8,138 nucleotides of DNA, from assembly GCA_021850745.1 (NCBI GenBank), contig JAJZKX010000062.1:1-8138 (forward strand), in the 5' to 3' direction. Of this stretch, positions 1 through 6,344 are shown piece by piece. The DNA comes from Thermoplasmata archaeon. Lineage in GTDB: Archaea; Thermoplasmatota; Thermoplasmata; Thermoplasmatales; Thermoplasmataceae. The notes below the pieces were generated by a model. That model had not been told where the DNA came from. It worked only from the letters and a program-made list of their open reading frames with translations, and did not search any database. The stretch's first letter is position 1. The number at the start of each line of letters is the position of its first letter. Both the position numbers and the translations under genes were made by a program.

Positions 1-1656
1 CCGTTTGGTTAATCCTGCATCCATCCATCTCAGTGGCCCTGTGTCTGTAAGAAGATCCAGAACCGGTCCAGACTCAATGGAAAAATGCCTGTGCATATAC
101 AGGTCAGCCATGTTGAGGCTGGATTCATCCTCTCCCGGATTCCTTGAACAACCTGCCGCATACATGATCACCATGGAAGCCATCTCCCCAAGAATTTTGA
201 GCAAATCTTTGGCCTGTACTTCAACGTTTCCGGAACCAATGATTCTTACAACATTTTTCTCTGTTTCATCCATTATCATGTTGAGATTTTCCCGCACTTT
301 CCTGTTGTCTATCCCACTGACCAGATTCTTCATATCCCTGAAGAGAAAAGAGTGGGCGTCCTTCTTTTTCATGACCTCGATCATGTCCAGTGCCTGTATA
401 TTGCTTGTTCCTTCCCAGATTGATGTTACAAGGGCATCCCTGTGGAACTTGGCTACCGGAAATTCCTCCAGGAATCCGTTTCCGCCGAAAACCTCCATGG
501 AATATCTTGTTATGTCGGAAGCGGCAGATGAAGCCATGTTCTTGGATATATGCGAAAGAAGCCTTGCATAGTGGTACTCATCGGAATAAGGTGGAAGATC
601 ACTGCATGTTGAAGAAAACCGGGAAGCCGCGTAAAGTGAAAGATAAAGTGATGCCTCCAGCTCCGACTCCATCTCCAGGAAATCCCTGGCCAGGAGAGGA
701 TGATCAATTATTGTTTTTCCGAATGCCACTCTGGTGTTTGCGTAAAGATATGCCTCCCAGAGTGACTTCCGGGCGATTCCTGTTGCGGCTATTGCATCGT
801 CAATCCTGGATATTGTGAGAACCTCCATGCCATAATATATCCCCCTGGCAGAATCGCCAAGAAGGTAGGCCTCTGAATTATGGAATTCCACTTCACCTGT
901 TGGTACTGCGACAGTTCCCAGCTTGTCCTTGAGCCTCCTTATTGAGTAGTTCAATGTTCCGTCTTCTTTCAGTGCCGGAACGAAGAACAGGGCAATATTC
1001 CTCACCCCATAACCCGGCCTGAACTTGGCAGTGACAATTGCACCATCGGCTAGGCCGGCATCGCTGGCAAAGTACTTGTCCGTGCCGTTCAGGGTCCACC
1101 TGTTTGAGGACAGTTCCGCAGTTGTGTTGTTTGAGCCGAGATCGCTTCCACCCTGTGTTTCACTGTAGAACGTTGCACCGAGCCAAGGTTTTTCTGCAGA
1201 AATATACCCTGGAAGGTATTTGTCCCTGACTGAACTGTCTCCGTATTTTCCTAAAGCATAGGCCGTCTGTGCCGTAAGTGTTATTGTACAGAATAGTCCG
1301 GAGTCGGAAATGAGATATCCGGATACGAAATGATACATCCATGGGAACTTCCCTGAGGCACTCTTCCGTACGGAACCAAGCTTCAGCAGTTTTGCGAGAA
1401 TATATTCATGATCAGGGGATACCCTTACATAATCTATCCTTTCTCCAGTTATGCCCCATGTGTAAAGTCTTGGCCTGGCGGAGTGATCGATAAAATCGGC
1501 AGACTCGATCATGTGTTCTGAAACAAAGCTCCCAAGATCCTTCATATCTGGGTCTCCATTAAATCCCAGAAAGCCCAGTATCCTTGAAAGGGGAAGATCG
1601 CCGGTAAAATAATTGACACCTTTGCTCAGAAATAATTTTCCAAAGTCGTTTCTCAT
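1..1656 (-). CDS. Acyl-CoA dehydrogenase, AidB-like (3' end beyond window)
   Basis: This is a FAD-dependent acyl-CoA dehydrogenase family protein, expected to be cytoplasmic and to oxidise the alpha-beta bond of an acyl-CoA, passing electrons to an electron-transfer flavoprotein. The frame is open for 552 codons from ATG 1656 to the window edge with no stop, so the C-terminal end is missing; E. coli AidB is about 541 residues, so little is probably lost. An in-frame stop at 1669-1671 makes ATG 1656 the natural start. Visible motifs: WLGATFYSETQGGSDLGSN from residue 158 (flavin/substrate signature), RRLKDKLG at 240-247, ISRIDD at 282-287, RVAFGK at 309-314, VFGGNGFLEE near 389-398, and SIWEGTSNIQALD at 412-424, whose Glu415 sits where the catalytic base lies in this family. 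The RLKDKLG and WEG blocks and the overall order match AidB more than short-chain dehydrogenases. AidB in bacteria binds DNA and is linked to alkylation damage; whether this protein is metabolic or protective cannot be told from sequence. Family call is firm, substrate unknown. Confidence 0.93.
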   Translation of the reverse strand, partial: MRNDFGKLFLSKGVNYFTGDLPLSRILGFLGFNGDPDMKDLGSFVSEHMIESADFIDHSARPRLYTWGITGERIDYVRVSPDHEYILAKLLKLGSVRKSASGKFPWMYHFVSGYLISDSGLFCTITLTAQTAYALGKYGDSSVRDKYLPGYISAEKPWLGATFYSETQGGSDLGSNNTTAELSSNRWTLNGTDKYFASDAGLADGAIVTAKFRPGYGVRNIALFFVPALKEDGTLNYSIRRLKDKLGTVAVPTGEVEFHNSEAYLLGDSARGIYYGMEVLTISRIDDAIAATGIARKSLWEAYLYANTRVAFGKTIIDHPLLARDFLEMESELEASLYLSLYAASRFSSTCSDLPPYSDEYHYARLLSHISKNMASSAASDITRYSMEVFGGNGFLEEFPVAKFHRDALVTSIWEGTSNIQALDMIEVMKKKDAHSFLFRDMKNLVSGIDNRKVRENLNMIMDETEKNVVRIIGSGNVEVQAKDLLKILGEMASMVIMYAAGCSRNPGEDESSLNMADLYMHRHFSIESGPVLDLLTDTGPLRWMDAGLTKR

Positions 1657-1684
1657 TGTATCACTTCGTTATTTTTACCATGCC

Positions 1685-1690
1685 TATATT
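1685..1690 (-). promoter_or_regulatory. Probable TATA box for the acyl-CoA dehydrogenase
   Basis: Read on the minus strand this is AATATA, centred about 31 bases upstream of ATG 1656. That spacing would give a transcript with a very short leader. A GTGAT element, a partial Shine-Dalgarno match, lies just before the ATG. The assignment is by position and base composition only. Confidence 0.45.
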
Positions 1691-1744
1691 CTTGTTGTTG
1701 CCAGTGTGTTTTTGCATTCTGGAAAATGGATTTCACCTTCATAC

Positions 1745-1751
1745 TTATAAA
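1745..1751 (+). promoter_or_regulatory. TATA box for the 208-residue protein
   Basis: TTATAAA is centred about 24 bases upstream of ATG 1772. Archaeal TATA boxes normally sit about 25 bases before the transcription start, so transcription would begin at or next to the A of the start codon: a leaderless mRNA. No Shine-Dalgarno sequence precedes the ATG, which agrees. This spacing is also the reason for preferring ATG 1772 over the upstream TTG at 1757. Confidence 0.6.
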
Positions 1752-1771
1752 CCAATTTGGATTATGAGAGC

Positions 1772-2398
1772 ATGGAAACTTTCGAAGTACTGGAACATAT
1801 GAAAGAAAATGCTGGGAAAATGGGAAAATTCATCATAACTGCCATGGACTTCCTTGAACCCACCTACGTAAAGGTTGAAACCGGGAGAAATCTTGAAAAA
1901 GGTACTTTGATAGAGGTTGATGGAAAACTTGCTTATCTTGACGGATCAGAAATAGGGGAAGTGGTCATCAGGAAAGATGGGAATGAGGTGCGGGTGAGCA
2001 ACGCTTTTGACATAAAATACACAGGCGGATATTCACTTGACGGAAAAACCGTGTATCTTGATGAACATTTTCCGGTAACCCTGAGATTTGGAAATAGAAC
2101 AATAGATTCCAGGGAGAGCATCGGATTGCATCATGAATTACCTGAAAAATGGCTCTCGGACGATGCCTATGAATATCCTTATGCCCACGAGATGGCAACC
2201 GGGATAGAGAAGAAATATGTGGAACACAATGGCGTGACATGGAAGGAATACTGCAGCGAAGTCGACAGGAACCTCAGGAATGTATACAGCAGAAAACTTG
2301 GAAAGTCCCCGGCCAGCCTTGACCTTGCGCCGTACCTGTATTGCAGGGACAGGGAGGCACTGAAGGAGATCAGGGAAAGTTCCAGCGGGGAAAGCTGA
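1772..2398 (+). CDS. Conserved-looking protein of unknown function with HHExxE...AHExAT motif
   Basis: I do not assign a function. The protein has 208 residues from ATG 1772; an in-frame TTG at 1757 would add five residues, but the TATA box at 1745-1751 fits a leaderless start at 1772. There is no signal peptide or membrane segment, so it is probably cytoplasmic. Residues 1-90 look beta-rich (alternating hydrophobic strands with Gly/Asp turns, for example GTLIEVDGKLAYLDGSEIG). After VYLDEHFP (94-101) comes a helical region holding HHELPEKW (120-127), YPYAHEMATGIEKK (about 135-148) and a Gly-x-x-W-x-x-Y segment. Cys161 and Cys191 lie in the C-terminal third. The order 'YLD-x-x-x-P ... HE-x-x-E ... 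Y-x-x-AH-x-x-A-x-x-x-E' resembles, from memory, a domain of unknown function seen in phage and proteobacterial hypothetical proteins. The His/Glu spacing could hold a metal, but this is inference. It is convergent with the P450 and divergent from the dehydrogenase, so it has its own promoter. Coding status is well supported; function is open. Confidence 0.82.
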   Translation: METFEVLEHMKENAGKMGKFIITAMDFLEPTYVKVETGRNLEKGTLIEVDGKLAYLDGSEIGEVVIRKDGNEVRVSNAFDIKYTGGYSLDGKTVYLDEHFPVTLRFGNRTIDSRESIGLHHELPEKWLSDDAYEYPYAHEMATGIEKKYVEHNGVTWKEYCSEVDRNLRNVYSRKLGKSPASLDLAPYLYCRDREALKEIRESSSGES

Positions 2399-2421
2399 AA
2401 TTTCTATATATTGATGAGTAT

Positions 2422-3564
2422 CTATGAAACTTTTACTGTAAGTTTCCTGAGTCCGTAGACAATAGTGCTATCCTGGGGAACCATTGGTTCATTTCTGTCT
2501 ATTGCGATCTTATTGTATTTTCCAAGCAGCGTTTCAAGGGCAATTTTTCCCTCGAGTCTTGCAAGTGGAGCACCAAGGCAGTAGTGTATTCCCTCTCCGA
2601 AAGCTATATGCCTGTTCTCCTTCCGGTGTATATCGAATTTGTCTGCATCAGAAAATACTGATTCGTCCCTGTTGGCAGAACCAATCCATGGCACCATTAT
2701 ACCTCCTGCCGGAACCTTCACACCATGGATTTCAGTTTCATTAATCGCGACCCTGTATATCGACTGGACAGGACTCCTGTACCTCAGGACCTCTTCAATA
2801 GCCTGTGGAATCAAACCTTGACTGGACTTTAGTTCCTGGAAAGCATCCGGGTTTTCATCGAGGCATAAAAGTGCATTGGATATGAGGTTGGTGGTGGTCT
2901 CATTTCCGGCTACCAGCAACAGTATGAAGAAGCCAAGGCTTTCGAGTTCTGAGAGATTTTCTCCGTCAACCTCGGCGTTTATTATGGCAGTAATTAGATC
3001 TTCCCTGGGTTCTTTTTCCCTTTCGGCCATCATTTTCCGGAAATATTCCACCATTTCCTTCATTATGGCAGGAAATTCAGCGTAGTTACGTTCCGAACCT
3101 CCAACAACATTATCGGACCACCGCTTGAACTTGCCCATGTCCTTTACCGGAATGCCCAGCATTGTGGCAATAACTGTTACAGGAAGTGGAGATGTGAAAT
3201 CTTTTACGATGTCAAATTCTCCGTCCCTGTGACCTGAAAGGAGGTTCACGCATATCTCCCTTATGGCAGGTTCCATCTTTTCCACAGATCTTGGTGTGAA
3301 TGCCCTTGACACTATATTCCTGAGTTTCGTGTGCCTTGGAGGGTCCAGATTTATTATGCTTTCCGAAATCGGACCTCCTGCGGGATTGAATGCTTTCCCA
3401 AACTGTGAAGAAAATTCCCTGAAATTGCCAAGAACACGTTTTACATCATCATACCTGAAAACATTCCAAAGGCCGTATTCGCTGTCTTTGAAAACCGGCC
3501 TGGAGGATCTCATCGTCCTATACCATGGAAACGGGTTTAGAAGGTCCCTTTTCATCTCTTCCAT
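2422..3564 (-). CDS. Cytochrome P450 (CYP119/CYP231-like, archaeal)
   Basis: A soluble heme-thiolate monooxygenase of 380 residues, close to the length of archaeal CYP119 and the Picrophilus CYP231 enzymes, with no N-terminal membrane anchor. Motifs, numbered from ATG 3564: helix-C region NLDPPRHTKLRN (about 73-84), I-helix oxygen-activation motif AGNETTT (219-225) with the usual acid-Thr pair, ExxR as EVLR (258-261), and the heme loop FGEGIHYCLG (322-331), where Cys329 is the proximal heme ligand. All catalytic landmarks are intact, so the enzyme should be active. ATG 3564 is chosen over the in-frame TTG at 3579 because the TATA box at 3593-3600 lies about 32 bases upstream of the ATG; a second ATG at 3555 is also possible. 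No ferredoxin or reductase gene is in the window, so electrons must come from elsewhere. The substrate cannot be read from the sequence. The gene converges with the unknown 208-residue protein (23 bases between stops) and diverges from a methyltransferase. Confidence 0.96.
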   Translation of the reverse strand: MEEMKRDLLNPFPWYRTMRSSRPVFKDSEYGLWNVFRYDDVKRVLGNFREFSSQFGKAFNPAGGPISESIINLDPPRHTKLRNIVSRAFTPRSVEKMEPAIREICVNLLSGHRDGEFDIVKDFTSPLPVTVIATMLGIPVKDMGKFKRWSDNVVGGSERNYAEFPAIMKEMVEYFRKMMAEREKEPREDLITAIINAEVDGENLSELESLGFFILLLVAGNETTTNLISNALLCLDENPDAFQELKSSQGLIPQAIEEVLRYRSPVQSIYRVAINETEIHGVKVPAGGIMVPWIGSANRDESVFSDADKFDIHRKENRHIAFGEGIHYCLGAPLARLEGKIALETLLGKYNKIAIDRNEPMVPQDSTIVYGLRKLTVKVS

Positions 3565-3592
3565 AAATATCAGCTTCAAAATGCGTTGACCG

Positions 3593-3600
3593 TATAAATA
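3593..3600 (-). promoter_or_regulatory. TATA box for the P450, possibly bidirectional
   Basis: On the minus strand this reads TATTTATA, centred about 32 bases upstream of the P450 ATG, giving an expected leader of a few bases. On the plus strand the same bases read TATAAATA, an equally good box that would start a methyltransferase transcript near 3622 with a leader of about 90 bases. Direction of use cannot be decided from sequence. Confidence 0.5.
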
Positions 3601-3697
3601 TTTAATTTATTAGTAATTAACCAACAAATATGAAAAAAACCAATAACCATTTGATCACCCCTAGGGAACTTGATGAAAAATGTTAAGGTTTCAATTC

Positions 3698-3704
3698 ATA
3701 TAAA
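3698..3704 (+). promoter_or_regulatory. TATA-like element next to the methyltransferase start
   Basis: ATATAAA sits only nine bases before ATG 3710 and about 21 bases (from its centre) before an in-frame GTG at 3722. If it is a working TATA box, transcription would start near 3725, which excludes ATG 3710 and favours the GTG. If it is not, the ATG is likely and the plus-strand box at 3593-3600 may serve the gene. Confidence 0.3.
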
Positions 3705-3709
3705 CAGGC

Positions 3710-4291
3710 ATGGACAGTAAGGTGGATTTTGGCGTATATCACCATTCAAGCAGGGAGGAATCAGAAAAACTGAGGACCGGCATTGCTTCCATTTTCAATG
3801 CAGCAATATCTGACCTGAAAAATAAAACCGATGCTGAAAGATTTACAAGAGGACTTGATGCCGGCTGTGGAAGCGGCTTTGTATCACACCTGCTTCACGA
3901 CAGCTTTCACAATATGCACATATGGGCAATTGACAAGTTTATTGATTCGAGTCTGGAAAACAATTCAGTGGAAAACGCCACCAATAATTTTGAGTGCCTT
4001 GGAATAACCGATTCCGTCACCATCGTTAAAGCAGACCTGAGGAAAATACCCCTTGAGGATGATTATTTCGACATTGCGGCCTCGAGCCTCGTATACCACA
4101 ACCTGGGCCGCAACTTCCCCGCCGGGATCAGGGAGGTTCACCGGATACTTGAAAATGGCGGGACATTTCTTTACGGAGATATTTTTACCGGTAAAAGAAT
4201 GGGCATTATCACAGAACTTTTCAAGGTTGAAAGAACACTGAAACCGGAAGGCATGAATGAATATTCACTCCTTGTACTTTCCAAGAAATAG
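3710..4291 (+). CDS. Class I SAM-dependent methyltransferase
   Basis: A small Rossmann-fold methyltransferase of 193 residues from ATG 3710, or 189 from the in-frame GTG at 3722; an in-frame stop at 3701-3703 rules out anything longer. Motif I, LDAGCGSGF (49-57), is the glycine-rich SAM loop; Asp75 in WAIDKF is at the end of strand 2, where an acid binds the ribose; KADLRKIPL (107-115) gives the Asp near the adenine; FDIAASSLVYHNL (120-132) is motif IV; and REVHRILENGGTFLYGD (141-157) is the helix-strand typical of the Methyltransf_11/25 group. It lacks the long C-terminal part seen in many ubiquinone or sterol methyltransferases, so it is a minimal domain. The methyl acceptor is unknown. It stands alone between the divergent P450 and azlC. 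An arsenite- or small-molecule-type role was considered, but no Cys-rich or other acceptor-specific motif is visible. The start is uncertain because of the TATA-like element at 3698-3704. Confidence 0.9.
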   Translation: MDSKVDFGVYHHSSREESEKLRTGIASIFNAAISDLKNKTDAERFTRGLDAGCGSGFVSHLLHDSFHNMHIWAIDKFIDSSLENNSVENATNNFECLGITDSVTIVKADLRKIPLEDDYFDIAASSLVYHNLGRNFPAGIREVHRILENGGTFLYGDIFTGKRMGIITELFKVERTLKPEGMNEYSLLVLSKK

Positions 4292-4320
4292 TGTTGAACA
4301 TGAAAACTGAAGGTGGCATG

Positions 4321-4327
4321 TTTTTAT
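4321..4327 (+). promoter_or_regulatory. Possible TATA box for azlCD
   Basis: TTTTTAT is the only AT-rich block between the methyltransferase stop and azlC. It is centred about 39 bases upstream of ATG 4363, predicting a leader of roughly 14 bases. It is a weak match and is called by position only. Confidence 0.3.
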
Positions 4328-4329
4328 CC

Positions 4330-4347
4330 CCTCCTGATCAGATGAGG
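4330..4347 (+). repeat. Short imperfect inverted repeat upstream of azlC
   Basis: The bases read CCTC-CTGATCAG-AT-GAGG: a perfect 8-base palindrome (4334-4341) flanked by CCTC and GAGG arms, with a two-base offset on the right. It lies between the possible TATA box (4321-4327) and the azlC start, where an archaeal repressor would block transcription. It could be an operator; nothing ties it to a named regulator. Confidence 0.35.
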
Positions 4348-4362
4348 CAGGCATGATCTGGA

Positions 4363-5037
4363 ATGAACAGGTTACCCATGCACAGTAGCTATGTTGCCAT
4401 CACGACAGGATATCTGCCTTCTGGAATAGCCTTCGGTGCTCTTGCTTCATCCCTTCATGTACCATATTATTTCACGGCAGCCCTTTCAATATTTGTTTAC
4501 TCGGGTGCTGTGCAATCCGCATTTCTTGGTTACTGGACAATAGGGATAGAACCCTTATCCATGGTTTTTACTGCCTTTCTGCTAAACCTCAGGCATACGT
4601 TCTACGGACCGCATATACAGTACCAGAGACCTTCGCTTGGATTCTCTGACATACTTTCCCTGAGCCCTCTTCTGACCGATGAGACATATGCAATTTCAGT
4701 CTCCCGCCCTGAACTGGGAAAAAGAGGAATGCAGTCATTATACATCTATGCTTACCTGATCTGGATAGGAGGGACAGTTGTCGGAAATATCCTCCTGAAA
4801 AGCGTTCCCCCCGATGTCATAGGTGCGCTTGCCCTTGCATTGCCTGCACTTTTCCTTGGACTTCTTGTTCCAAGGATAGAACATTCTGAGGGCTTAATGG
4901 TGGCTGTTGTTTCGGGCATAATTGCTGTAGCCGGAAGATTTCTTGGGCTATCGGATATCTTCATCATAGTGCCCATACTTTCAGGCCTTTTAGTTGGAGT
5001 ATTGCTGGTTAAGAAAAGGAGTGCCAAAAATGATTGA
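4363..5037 (+). CDS. azlC: AzlC family branched-chain amino acid export permease, large subunit
   Basis: An integral membrane protein of 224 residues, near the usual 230-250 for AzlC. In bacteria AzlC together with the small AzlD subunit exports branched-chain amino acids, or their analogues. Family landmarks: GYLPSGIAFGALA (16-28) at the first helix, VYSGAVQSAFLGYW (45-58) corresponding to the 'GASQ' segment, NLRHTFYG (75-82) after helix 2-3, and DETYA (106-110) in the following loop. Further hydrophobic stretches lie at about 127-146, 152-170, 176-193 and 197-216, and the protein ends in a basic tail. ATG 4363 is used; ATG 4378 is an in-frame alternative that would remove five residues before the first conserved block. 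The gene overlaps azlD by 8 bases, so the two are cotranscribed and probably translationally coupled. Family is clear; substrate is by homology only. Confidence 0.92.
   Translation: MNRLPMHSSYVAITTGYLPSGIAFGALASSLHVPYYFTAALSIFVYSGAVQSAFLGYWTIGIEPLSMVFTAFLLNLRHTFYGPHIQYQRPSLGFSDILSLSPLLTDETYAISVSRPELGKRGMQSLYIYAYLIWIGGTVVGNILLKSVPPDVIGALALALPALFLGLLVPRIEHSEGLMVAVVSGIIAVAGRFLGLSDIFIIVPILSGLLVGVLLVKKRSAKND
5016..5021 (+). promoter_or_regulatory. Ribosome binding site fixing the azlD start
   Basis: AAGGAG lies inside the end of azlC, 8 bases before ATG 5030. This decides the azlD start at 5030 over the upstream in-frame start at 4994. It also fits the pattern that internal operon genes here use Shine-Dalgarno sites while first genes have short or no leaders. 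Confidence 0.6.
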
Positions 5038-5323
5038 AACACTTGTACTGATAATTATGGCCCTTGCATTGCTGAGTTTTCTGCAGAGATTTATCCCCTG
5101 GGCATTTTACTCCAGGATCGGTAATGGAAAAGAAGTGGAGAAGATATTCGATATGCTGGCAATTTCTGCTTTCACGGCACTTTTCGTATATAATATACAG
5201 AAACTTGACATAGAGACCCTGGTTTCACTTGCTGCGGCTTTTCCAGTCATCCTGAAAACAAGAAACATGGGGTTGACAGTTATGGCAGCAATGGTTGTCT
5301 CCCTGGTCTATATTTTTCTGTAA
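5030..5323 (+). CDS. azlD: AzlD family branched-chain amino acid transport small subunit
   Basis: A 97-residue membrane protein, the usual length for AzlD, with about four hydrophobic helices (roughly 3-19, 43-57, 63-77 and 79-96). The RFIPWAFYSRI segment (20-30) after helix 1 corresponds to the conserved Arg-x-x-Pro region of the family. It is the small partner of AzlC in the export complex. The start at 5030 is supported by the AAGGAG site at 5016-5021 and by the 8-base overlap with azlC; starting at 4994 would add a short basic extension unlike AzlD. No strong terminator follows; a 77-base gap separates it from the DMT permease. Confidence 0.88.
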   Translation: MIETLVLIIMALALLSFLQRFIPWAFYSRIGNGKEVEKIFDMLAISAFTALFVYNIQKLDIETLVSLAAAFPVILKTRNMGLTVMAAMVVSLVYIFL

Positions 5324-5388
5324 AGGAAAAAAGTATGTCAGGTTTGAACACGAACAGAATTAATACATGAAACAAATACCGCAGACGT

Positions 5389-5394
5389 AAAGGA
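5389..5394 (+). promoter_or_regulatory. Ribosome binding site of the DMT permease
   Basis: AAAGGA sits six bases before ATG 5401 and supports that start. Together with the short distance from azlD and the lack of a convincing TATA box in between, it suggests that the permease is read through from azlCD, though an AATTAATAC stretch near 5358-5366 could be a weak promoter. Confidence 0.5.
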
Positions 5395-5400
5395 AAGTTA

Positions 5401-6270
5401 ATGATTCTTGAGCTGAGCCTTCTCCTGTCCCTGGGTGTCCTCACACTCTGGACATTTTCGAATACAATCATTAAGAAGGTAAGCGTTGCACTTGGCACTT
5501 ACAGGACATCGTCCATAGTTGTTGGGTTTGGCATTTTTCCAATGATAATCGCAATTCTTATTGAAAAACCTGTATATCATTATTCCAGTTTTCTCCTCCT
5601 TTCACTGGTCTCAGGCGTGATGCTGGGGGCAGGATATCTGTTATTCTACAAGGCACTTGAGAAGGAGAATGTTTCAAGCGCCGGTGTAATGATCAACCTG
5701 CAGCAGATAATTGTAATCTCCATAGGAATTCTTTTTCTGAAGGAGAGTTCAGGTCTTTTCACTTATATTGGAATAACACTGATAATAATGGGTGCACTTT
5801 TGGTATCCCTTAATAAAAGCGTCAAGATCAATAAGGTTCTTCTTCTGGCCGCGGCTGCGAACATAAGCTGGGGCTTATACTATATACCGCTTTCCGAAGC
5901 CATCTTTGCAGTGCATTTTTCAACTACCCCCCTTCTTCTTGCCAGAATTGTGGGTTTTTTCATAATTACGGTCATCTTCCTCCCCAGGATAATGGTTGCA
6001 AGGAAGAAAACTGCTGAAGGAAAACAGAAACCCTATAGAACAATCCTTGCACTCGGGATACTTGCAGGGCTTCTTGACGGAAGTGGAAACGTGGTCTATG
6101 CTTCTGCTATTTCCGGGGACTTCATTGTGCTCGCAGGGTCCATAGTTGCAATACTTCCGGCGACTATTGCCATATCTGGTGTATTGTTCTTCAGGGAAAA
6201 ACTGGCGGCAATACAGATATCCGGAATAATTATGGCAATTGCAGGAGCTCTCGTGATATCACTGCTCTGA
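5401..6270 (+). CDS. EamA/DMT superfamily permease
   Basis: A 289-residue membrane protein with about ten hydrophobic helices arranged as two EamA repeats (about 1-137 and 145-289), the standard build of the drug/metabolite transporter superfamily. Each half ends with the typical pattern: ISIGILFLKESSGLFTYIGI in the first and SGVLFFREKLAAIQISGI in the second, where an acidic residue follows the ninth or fourth helix and the last helix is Gly/Ala-rich. GYLLFYKALEKENVSSAGV (78-96) and GNVVYASAISGDFIVLAG (229-246) are the matching helix 3/8 regions. A basic cytoplasmic loop (about 199-213) joins helices 6 and 7. Members export or import amino acids, nucleotides, sugars or drugs; the substrate is not readable here. 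Placement after azlCD suggests amino-acid or metabolite export, as inference. It could also be called a RhaT-like or GRP-type permease. Confidence 0.88.
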   Translation: MILELSLLLSLGVLTLWTFSNTIIKKVSVALGTYRTSSIVVGFGIFPMIIAILIEKPVYHYSSFLLLSLVSGVMLGAGYLLFYKALEKENVSSAGVMINLQQIIVISIGILFLKESSGLFTYIGITLIIMGALLVSLNKSVKINKVLLLAAAANISWGLYYIPLSEAIFAVHFSTTPLLLARIVGFFIITVIFLPRIMVARKKTAEGKQKPYRTILALGILAGLLDGSGNVVYASAISGDFIVLAGSIVAILPATIAISGVLFFREKLAAIQISGIIMAIAGALVISLL

Positions 6271-6303
6271 TCCATGAATAATGATTCTGGCTTCTGGTAA
6301 GCG

Positions 6304-6326
6304 ATAAATACAACCCGATCATATAA
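6304..6326 (+). promoter_or_regulatory. Two TATA-like elements upstream of the MFS gene
   Basis: ATAAATA (6304-6310) and ATATAA (6321-6326) both precede the MFS gene. The first would start a transcript near 6332 carrying the AAAGGT site at 6335-6340, four bases before ATG 6345. The second is about 22 bases before ATG 6345 and would give a leaderless mRNA. Either favours ATG 6345 over GTG 6327. Confidence 0.4.
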
Positions 6327-6344
6327 GTGGAAGAAAAGGTCTTT

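Noticed and set aside
5..571. Plus-strand open frame of 188 codons
   Set aside because: It is antisense to the acyl-CoA dehydrogenase, whose motifs and unbroken 552-codon frame explain the region; the plus-strand translation shows no family pattern.
390..818. Plus-strand open frame of 142 codons
   Set aside because: It is a shadow of the dehydrogenase, with a Pro/Arg/Trp-rich composition typical of a wrong frame.
3263..3589. Plus-strand frame of 108 codons antisense to the P450 N-terminus
   Set aside because: The P450 is certain here, and the opposing frame has no promoter or recognisable product.
4752..5042. Minus-strand frame of 96 codons under azlC
   Set aside because: It lies wholly opposite azlC membrane helices and has no ribosome site or TATA box; it is a composition shadow.
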